Shown in pieces: positions 1 to 6,081 of a stretch of 6,081 bases of DNA. Position numbers and translations under genes: made by a program. Position 1 is the first letter of the stretch, and each line of letters opens with the position of its first letter. The notes beneath the pieces are model-generated. The model was not told the DNA's origin and ran no database searches. It saw only the letters and a list, made by a program, of their open reading frames with translations. The DNA lies in contig CAMLEX010000325.1 of assembly GCA_946479055.1 (NCBI GenBank), positions 1 through 6,081 of the forward strand, read 5' to 3'. The stretch is from an uncultured Bacteroidota bacterium. Lineage in GTDB: Bacteria; Bacteroidota; Bacteroidia; Chitinophagales; Chitinophagaceae.

Positions 1-1086
1 TACCTCTATAGCGGAGATAAAAACTTCCTTGCATCAGTGTATCCTATATTAAAAGGCGCATCCACTTTCTATGTTGATTTTTTAGTGGAACATCCGAAAT
101 ATCATTGGCTGGTAATTAATCCTGACATGTCACCGGAAAATGCACCAAAAGCGCATCAGGGTTCTTCTTTGGACGCAGGTACAACCATGACCAACCAGAT
201 CATTTTTGAATTATTCAGCTCCACTATAAAAGCTGCGGAAATTTTGAAGAGAGATGCTGCATTTGTTGATACGCTGAAGCAAATGCGCAAGCACCTTCCT
301 CCCATGCAAATTGGTCAGTATGGTCAGTTACAGGAATGGTTGGATGATATTGATGATCCAAAAGACAATCATCGACATATTTCTCATCTCTATGGTTTGT
401 TTCCCTCTAATCAAATTTCTCCATACCGTACACCTCAATTATATAGTGCTGCTAAAACCACGCTTACTCATCGAGGCGATATATCAACAGGGTGGAGCAT
501 GGGCTGGAAAGTAAATTGGTGGGCCAGAATGCTCGATGGCAATCATGCTTATAAATTGATACAAAACCAGCTTTCTCCTGTAGCTACAACTGGTACGAGA
601 TATGAAGGTGGTGGTGGCACTTACAACAATTTATTTGATGCGCATCCTCCATTCCAGATTGACGGCAATTTTGGTTGTACCTCTGGCATCACGGAAATGC
701 TGATGCAAAGTGCCAATGGCGAGCTTCATTTGCTTCCGGCACTTCCGGATGTTTGGCAGGCTGGCAGCATTAAAGGATTACGTGCCATAGGAGGTTTTCA
801 AATCGTAAGTATCGAATGGAAAGATACAAAGCTGGTGAAGGTCGTCATCAAGTCAACATTGGGTGGTAATCTTCGTTTGCGTACGTCTAATCTAATGAGA
901 TTAAGTACGGTTGGTGTACTAAAGCAAGCAACAGGAAAGAATCCGAATCCATTTTACCAAGTGGAAGAAACACCGGCACCAATTGTCTCAGACAAAGCCA
1001 GTATTACACCACTTCAGTTGAAGGAAACTTTAGTGTATGATTTGCCAACACAAGCTGGCAAATCATACACATTTGTTACGCAATAA
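1..1086 (+). CDS. GH95 family alpha-L-fucosidase (or alpha-L-galactosidase), C-terminal part, 5'-truncated
   Basis: The frame is open from base 1, so the gene begins outside the window; 361 codons remain of a family that usually has about 750-850 residues. GH95 enzymes are inverting exo-glycosidases that remove terminal alpha-1,2-linked L-fucose, or L-galactose, from plant and host glycans. Visible family motifs (residues counted from base 1) are PDMSPEN (41-47), LQEW (E112), HRHISHL (124-130), RGDISTGWS (158-166), [11 protein letters not shown] (D221) and LLPALP (244-249), followed by the C-terminal beta domain. D221 probably matches the Asp that assists catalysis in Bifidobacterium bifidum AfcA (Asp766). 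E46 of SPEN is my candidate for the general acid, judged only by spacing; E112 is another conserved acid. The catalytic Asn pair would lie upstream of the window. The motif PD-x-SPEN replaces the more usual PS-x-SPEN, and AIGGF replaces the usual ARGGF. The signal peptide cannot be seen, but homologues are periplasmic. The fucose versus galactose preference cannot be decided here. Confidence 0.95.
   Translation, partial: YLYSGDKNFLASVYPILKGASTFYVDFLVEHPKYHWLVINPDMSPENAPKAHQGSSLDAGTTMTNQIIFELFSSTIKAAEILKRDAAFVDTLKQMRKHLPPMQIGQYGQLQEWLDDIDDPKDNHRHISHLYGLFPSNQISPYRTPQLYSAAKTTLTHRGDISTGWSMGWKVNWWARMLDGNHAYKLIQNQLSPVATTGTRYEGGGGTYNNLFDAHPPFQIDGNFGCTSGITEMLMQSANGELHLLPALPDVWQAGSIKGLRAIGGFQIVSIEWKDTKLVKVVIKSTLGGNLRLRTSNLMRLSTVGVLKQATGKNPNPFYQVEETPAPIVSDKASITPLQLKETLVYDLPTQAGKSYTFVTQ
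880..909. repeat. Imperfect inverted repeat inside GH95 coding region
   Basis: CGTAC (880-884) pairs with GTACG (905-909), and TAATCT (888-893) pairs with AGATTA (898-903) around a 4-nt loop. A small internal loop separates the two stems. It lies within codons of the C-terminal beta domain and has no U-tract, so it may be chance. It is recorded because a second, perfect repeat lies 120 bases further on. Confidence 0.35.
1033..1070. repeat. Perfect 15-bp inverted repeat at the 3' end of the GH95 gene
   Basis: GTGTATGATTTGCCA at 1033-1047 is the exact reverse complement of 1056-1070, with an 8-nt loop (1048-1055). The right arm ends 13 bases before the TAA stop (1084-1086), so the whole structure is translated as the residues around [14 protein letters not shown]. 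In RNA this would be a stable hairpin inside the coding sequence. The bases after it (ATTTGTTACG) are not a proper U-tract, so it is not a textbook intrinsic terminator. It could limit read-through, protect the 3' end of the mRNA, or bind a protein. The pairing is directly visible; the role is inferred. Confidence 0.75.
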
Positions 1087-1200
1087 AGATTACTGTCCAA
1101 AAAAAAAGTTCAATGAGGTGTAAGATATTACTGAATTTGTTTGCAACTGTTTTAGACATACTATGTATTTAGTCAAGGGTGGATTGAACGGACAATATCT
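1087..1200. repeat. Interrupted inverted repeat filling the GH95-esterase spacer
   Basis: ATTGAACGGACA at 1183-1194 is the reverse complement of TGTCC (1094-1098) joined to GTTCAAT (1108-1114); the left copy is split by a run of nine A's (1099-1107). Just outside, AGAT (1087-1090) matches ATCT (1197-1200). The pair spans about 114 bp and starts directly after the GH95 stop codon. It could be a small non-autonomous element (MITE-like), an IS remnant or a regulatory structure. I see no clear target-site duplication. Between the arms, TTTG (1140-1143) with TATGTATT 18 bases later is a weak match to the Bacteroidota -33/-7 promoter consensus (TTTG, TAnnTTTG). It is a possible but poor esterase promoter. 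Confidence 0.45.
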
Positions 1201-1291
1201 AAAAGCTAACGAACTTCTATTTTCTTACTATATCGTAACAAAGGGTTTTTAAATATCACATCGAATGTTTCATCTTAAAAACTACGTATAA

Positions 1292-2422
<1,131 letters not shown>

Positions 2423-2439
2423 TCGCAAACCTAACACTA

Positions 2440-2531
2440 CAAAAGATCCAGGCAATAAATAGGTCGATACACCAGGTTTTTATTATAAAAGCAAACTTCT
2501 GGTGAAGACAATTTTTGTTTTGGATCTTTTG
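2440..2531. repeat. Nested inverted repeat downstream of the esterase, possible terminator or MITE
   Basis: The outer arms CAAAAGATCCA (2440-2450) and TGGATCTTTTG (2521-2531) are perfect reverse complements of 11 bp. Inside them, CAA-AA (2453-2458) can pair with TT-TTG (2512-2517). The inner arms CACCAG (2470-2475) and CTGGTG (2499-2504), then GTTT (2476-2479) and AAAC (2493-2496), close a loop. Together they could fold as one 92-nt imperfect hairpin starting 18 bases after the esterase stop. The position suits a transcription end or mRNA-stabilising structure, but the U-rich part lies within the right arm rather than after it. A small mobile element is the alternative; no target duplication is evident. 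Confidence 0.5.
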
Positions 2532-3443
2532 ATCTTTGCATTTAATCCCATCGTTGCCTGATTCGTAAAATAATAATGCACATGCCTGATACATTTAACT
2601 TGCATTCTATAAAAAGGAAACAATAGCGATTTGTTTTTTATATTGTTTTCGTTTAATGCTGCAGTGAGCGCAGAAGATGTAACAATCTATACCCTCGGCT
2701 CCAAATGCAAGAGCTTGGGCCGCAGCCAAGGAAAATAATGAGTCTTCAGGATGGTTAGAAGTATAGTGAAACCAGGTGTGGAAGTTTATCTGCGGAGAAA
2801 AAAAATGCTTCCGGTGCCGCGATGACACGTGGCAATTTGTTGCACCTAATAGAAAAAACACTGTACGCATAACTACTGCATTGCATTGTCCCATCAATTG
2901 CACCAAATTCCTAACAAAGAATGCATGATGTTCCCCGAAGTACTTAAAAAATGAGTATGCCTTTATTAACGCTGAACGAATGTGGGGCACTATCGCTTAA
3001 TTTTTTTTAGTCGTATTATTCATGTCTCTAAGTAAGCTTTTGTATTCTAGTGCAGATTCACCTCCGCAACTATTATAACTATATCTGTTGTGTCTAAATG
3101 GCAGTAGCCATAAATAGAATGGTTTTCGGGAATATTTAGTTCGTATGGCATTAGAGAAGGTCTTTCATCAAATAGTTCAGGAAAGGATTGTACTCATATT
3201 CATTGCGGATGATTTCTGGCGAAATTGAACATTTGGTACAGGAATTTGTCAAAACGTGCCATCCCGCCTCTCTTCTTTCTTCGAATTTTATGGGTATGGA
3301 AGTCGCAAGTGTTGATTGAGCTTTCCATTGAAACAGGATTACATAAACGATCAAAATCATAGAAGACCACAAATAACTGACATTATTGCAAGCAATCAAT
3401 TTGTAAAACTCGACTTGATAAGTGATAAATAATGTTTGAAAAA
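2532..3443. other. Gene-poor spacer; no convincing gene
   Basis: About 0.9 kb in which I can support no gene. The longest open stretches are on the minus strand. One, at 2607-2990, opens with GTG and has no recognisable motif. Another is open from about 3459 to 3151 without a good start. It ends in TAATG, where its stop overlaps the ATG of a 34-codon frame (3151-3047) that begins MPYELNIPENHS. The last two read with fairly normal codon choice and could be remnants of one frameshifted gene, but I do not recognise a family. There is also a run of eight or more T's (3001-3008) and a small ATGGC/GCCAT hairpin (3098-3111) of no clear role. No tRNA, rRNA, CRISPR repeats or intact insertion sequence were seen. 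Confidence 0.6.
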
Positions 3444-3509
3444 CAACAACTGTTGATAGCTAACCAAAATTTTGGTTGCTAAATGTTCAACATAGTTAAT
3501 CAGTTGTTG
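3444..3509. promoter_or_regulatory. Compound palindrome upstream of susC, probable operator or cruciform
   Basis: The centre, AACCAAAATTTTGGTT (3462-3477), is a perfect 16-bp palindrome. It is extended by TAGC (3457-3460) and GCTA (3478-3481) with one unpaired T at 3461, then by TGTTGA (3451-3456) and TCAACA (3487-3492). Finally CAACAAC (3444-3450) pairs with GTTGTTG (3503-3509). The dyad symmetry over 66 bp suits a dimeric DNA-binding regulator. A sequence AATGTTTG (3431-3438), one base from the Bacteroidota -7 consensus TAnnTTTG, lies just before it, but no matching TTTG box is at the right spacing, so I do not call a promoter. It lies about 160-225 bp upstream of the susC start, a plausible control distance. 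The symmetry is seen; regulation is inferred. Confidence 0.55.
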
Positions 3510-3564
3510 ATTACGCCATGAACTAACGATTCTTTTAACTTAAAACTGCTTTATGAAGAAAAAT

Positions 3565-3640
3565 TACCTCTACAGTACCTCTTAACCAGAAGGGTCCTTC
3601 GATGCCTTATTTCGATGCAGGCAAATGCCCTGTTCGGGCA
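3565..3640 (+). promoter_or_regulatory. Structured susC leader with direct repeats and tandem short stems
   Basis: Two direct repeats are visible: TACCTCT at 3565-3571 and 3576-3582 (11-bp period, one helical turn), and TTCGATGC at 3598-3605 and 3611-3618. GAAGG (3589-3593) and CCTTC (3596-3600) form a short dyad. TGCCT (3603-3607) can pair with AGGCA (3619-3623), and TGCCC (3626-3630) with GGGCA (3636-3640). GGCA (3620-3623) can instead pair with TGCC (3626-3629), so the pairings are mutually exclusive, as in attenuator-like leaders. The stems are short (4-5 bp) and could be chance. There is no U-tract after the last one, and no Shine-Dalgarno before the ATG at 3669. Confidence 0.35.
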
Positions 3641-3668
3641 AATCATTCATTTAACCTATTAATCAAGT

Positions 3669-6081
3669 ATGAAAAAAAATAAACGACACATGTCGCTTGG
3701 TAACCGTTTGTTGCCATTCAAATACCTACTATGGGCAAAGCTGAGCATAATCGCTTTGTGTTTTTTTTCTCTACAATCTTTTGCTGGTAATGAAGTAGGA
3801 GACAAAAAATTTTCACCCTTTTTTGCTTTACCAATAAGCGGAAAAGTAACGGACGAAAGTGGTAAGCCGCTTGCAGGGGCAACCATTGAGGAGAGGGGCA
3901 CTTCCAATTCTACCGTTACACAAAGCGATGGTTCATTTTCAATAACCGTCGCAAATGAAAAAGCTGTCCTGGTTATTTCTTATGTAGGACATTTATCTAA
4001 AGAGATAAACGTCTCGGCTATAAAAACTAAAGACAGTGTAATTCAGCTGACTTCCTTTGCTCAGGACATGAAAAACGTGGTGGTGATTGGTTATGGCCGA
4101 CAAAAGAAAGAGAGTGTGGTGGGTGCCATTTCACAAACAACAGGCGCCGTATTGCAAAGAGCGGGAGGTGTATCTAATATTGGTGCGGCCCTTACCGGCA
4201 ATGTGCCAGGTATCATCACAGTGCAAGGAACGGGTCTTCCTGGAGCCGAGGATCCAACGATTTACATAAGAGGACAGGGAACATGGAATGGAAGTGGCCC
4301 GCTGATTATGGTGGATGGTATCGAACGTTCGCTAAGCGGTGTAGATATAGGTTCCGTAGAAAGCATATCGGTACTGAAAGATGCTTCTGCCACAGCGGTT
4401 TTTGGTGTGAAAGGAGCAAACGGCGTGATATTAATTACAACTAAACGGGGAGCTGAAGGAAAAGCGAACATTAATGTGACCTTCAACTCCACAATGAAAA
4501 TTCCGTCCCGGCTTCCTCAAAAGCATGATTCCTACGACGCGTTGCAAATCAGAAACATGGCCATCGAACGGGAGCTTGCTTTGAATCCATCTTCCTGGCA
4601 AGATTATACTCCTTATGACATCATTAATAAATACCGCAACCCGGCAAATGAACAGGAGGCTCAGCAATATCCAAACATTGATTGGCAGGACGAGTCCGTC
4701 AAAAAAATGGCAATGTCTTATAATGCGAACGTTAATATTTCCGGAGGTTCGTCTTTCGTAAAATATTTTACTTCCGTAGATCTGCTTCATGAGGGCGACA
4801 TCATGAAGATGCGCGACAATGGTAAAGGATACAAGCCGGGATTTTTCTATGATCGATTGAATATCCGGACCAATCTTGATTTTAAATTAACGGGAACAAC
4901 AAGTCTTGCTGCAAACCTTTCCGGACTTCACGGAAACCGCCAGGATTCATGGAGCGGTTTTGAATATTCCTGGTATCAGGCAATCTATGGCCTCGCTCCA
5001 GACCTTTTTTACCCACAGTATAGCGACGGCTCCTGGGGTTATTATCCACTCGATCCTGTATCTACCAACAACTCGGCACAAATACTTTCTAACAATGGTG
5101 TGAGGAACACTAAAACAACCACCATCAATACTGATTTTACACTTACCCAGGATTTGAGCATGTTAGTAAAGAACCTGAATTTCAAAGGGACATTTTCTTT
5201 GGATAATACATTTGTTTCACAAGGGGGAGTTTTCGATGATGGCAGTGCGGTGGTAAAATACATTTATCCTGACGGACGGGTTCAATATAGAAATACTGCC
5301 GGTGCAAACCAGTTTGATTATGTAGTGCCGCAATGGTCTGTAAGGGCCGATGCGATGCAGAATAACCAAACAAGGCGAAAGAAATTTTACCAATTGCAGT
5401 TAAATCATTCGGCTAAAATTGGTCGGCATAATATCACTGCCATGGGACTGTTTAGCCGCGATGAAAATGCAACAGGTAGCTCCTGGGCCAGTTACCGCGA
5501 GGATTGGGTATTCAGGACAACCTACAATTTTGCTAACAGATACTTTGCAGAATTTAATGGAGCTTACAATGGTTCTGACCAGTTCGGTCCTGATTACCGA
5601 TTTGAATTCTTCCCATCTGCTGCTGTGGGTTGGACACTGACGAACGAAAATTTCATGAAAGACATTTCCTGGCTTAGGACATTGAAAATTCGTGGCTCAT
5701 ATGGCCTTGTCGGAAATGATCGCGTAGGAAACGGACGCTATCTATACCTGACACAATGGGCAAATGGCGGACAGGTCCATATGGGTGACGCTGGAGGCAA
5801 CAACAGCCCTTATGTATGGTTTAGAGAAACGGCTATAGGGAATCCGGATGTGCATTGGGAAACAGTCGCTAAAACAAACATTGGTTTAGATTATTCCATC
5901 CTGAATGGAATGGTGGAAGGTAGTTTTGACGTGTATCGTGATCGTCGTTATGACATATTGATCGAGGGCAATCAACGATCTGTGCCATCTTATTTTGGTG
6001 GCAGGCCACCGGTTGCCAACCTGGGTAAAACGGAAGTGAAAGGCTTTGAACTCGATCTTAAATTTAATAAAAACCTCAACA
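3669..6081 (+). CDS. SusC/RagA-family TonB-dependent outer-membrane transporter, 3'-truncated
   Basis: The frame runs without a stop from ATG 3669 to the window edge: 804 residues of a family usually about 1000-1100 long, so the last beta-strands are missing. SusC proteins form outer-membrane barrels that, with a SusD lipoprotein lid, import oligosaccharides using TonB energy. Residues 1-39 are a signal peptide (cleavage probably after SFA, before GNE) with an unusually long basic n-region; M8 (3690) is an alternative start. An in-frame TAA at 3660-3662 excludes starts further upstream. Residues about 56-130 are a carboxypeptidase-regulatory-like beta-sandwich (ISGKVTDESGKPLAGATI). Then come the SusC signature VVVIGYGRQKKESVVGA (137-153) and the plug domain with ALTGNVPGI (174-182), PLIMVDGI (211-218) and SVLKDASATAVFGVKGANGV (234-253). 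The rest is beta-barrel. No STN domain fits between signal peptide and beta-sandwich, so control through an anti-sigma/ECF-sigma pair is unlikely. A susD gene is expected immediately downstream. The transported glycan cannot be told from sequence alone. Confidence 0.97.
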   Translation, partial: MKKNKRHMSLGNRLLPFKYLLWAKLSIIALCFFSLQSFAGNEVGDKKFSPFFALPISGKVTDESGKPLAGATIEERGTSNSTVTQSDGSFSITVANEKAVLVISYVGHLSKEINVSAIKTKDSVIQLTSFAQDMKNVVVIGYGRQKKESVVGAISQTTGAVLQRAGGVSNIGAALTGNVPGIITVQGTGLPGAEDPTIYIRGQGTWNGSGPLIMVDGIERSLSGVDIGSVESISVLKDASATAVFGVKGANGVILITTKRGAEGKANINVTFNSTMKIPSRLPQKHDSYDALQIRNMAIERELALNPSSWQDYTPYDIINKYRNPANEQEAQQYPNIDWQDESVKKMAMSYNANVNISGGSSFVKYFTSVDLLHEGDIMKMRDNGKGYKPGFFYDRLNIRTNLDFKLTGTTSLAANLSGLHGNRQDSWSGFEYSWYQAIYGLAPDLFYPQYSDGSWGYYPLDPVSTNNSAQILSNNGVRNTKTTTINTDFTLTQDLSMLVKNLNFKGTFSLDNTFVSQGGVFDDGSAVVKYIYPDGRVQYRNTAGANQFDYVVPQWSVRADAMQNNQTRRKKFYQLQLNHSAKIGRHNITAMGLFSRDENATGSSWASYREDWVFRTTYNFANRYFAEFNGAYNGSDQFGPDYRFEFFPSAAVGWTLTNENFMKDISWLRTLKIRGSYGLVGNDRVGNGRYLYLTQWANGGQVHMGDAGGNNSPYVWFRETAIGNPDVHWETVAKTNIGLDYSILNGMVEGSFDVYRDRRYDILIEGNQRSVPSYFGGRPPVANLGKTEVKGFELDLKFNKNLN

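Noticed and set aside
1140..1169. TTTG and TATGTATT as a Bacteroidota-type promoter for the esterase
   Set aside because: The -7 box matches only four of six conserved positions, and AT-rich DNA gives such matches often; mentioned within the spacer entry but not called.
2607..2990. Minus-strand open frame of 127 codons
   Set aside because: It opens only with GTG, has no recognisable family motif, and its residue composition (many His, Phe and Cys) is not typical of a real protein. A tail reading AAAQALAFGAEGID looks protein-like but is too short to build on.
2941..3010. Intrinsic terminator ending in the T-run at 3001-3008
   Set aside because: No GC-rich stem precedes the T-run, and no gene on that strand ends nearby.
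3098..3111. Small hairpin ATGGC/GCCAT
   Set aside because: A 5-bp stem is too short to be meaningful, and it lies next to no gene end.
3533..3545. AT-rich palindrome TTTTAA-C-TTAAAA upstream of susC
   Set aside because: Short A/T-only symmetry is expected by chance in this AT-rich spacer.
4431..4790. Minus-strand 119-codon frame inside susC
   Set aside because: It is antisense to a clearly real SusC frame that carries the plug-domain hallmark motifs; it is a shadow frame.

Overview
The window looks like part of a glycan-utilisation region from a Bacteroidota chromosome. The signs are a SusC/RagA-type TonB-dependent transporter, a GH95-family fucosidase, a secreted CE1-type esterase, moderately AT-rich DNA, and start codons without Shine-Dalgarno sequences. 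The sequence style is compatible with a soil or plant-associated Chitinophagaceae-like or Sphingobacteriia-like bacterium, but genus cannot be read from this window.

Layout: (1) 1-1086 (+), the C-terminal part of a GH95 alpha-L-fucosidase/galactosidase, cut by the left edge; a perfect 15-bp inverted repeat sits in its last codons. (2) 1087-1291, a spacer with an interrupted inverted repeat containing an A9 run. (3) 1292-2422 (+), a complete exported CE1-type esterase with an N-terminal Ig-like (E-set) domain. (4) 2423-3668, about 1.25 kb without a convincing gene. It holds a nested hairpin just after the esterase, a few weak minus-strand reading frames, a strong compound palindrome at 3444-3509, and a leader with direct repeats and short stems before the next start. 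(5) 3669-6081 (+), a SusC/RagA-family outer-membrane transporter without an STN domain, open at the right edge after 804 codons.

The three genes share one strand and fit one theme. The esterase would remove acyl groups and the GH95 enzyme terminal L-fucose (or L-galactose) from a decorated polysaccharide or oligosaccharide. The SusC protein, with an expected SusD partner to the right, would import the products. The large gap suggests that susC starts its own transcription unit, and that the GH95 gene and esterase belong to the end of a preceding cluster.

I found no evidence for a novel defence, mobile or signalling system. The parts that the genes do not explain are non-coding: three sets of inverted repeats and the structured region before susC.
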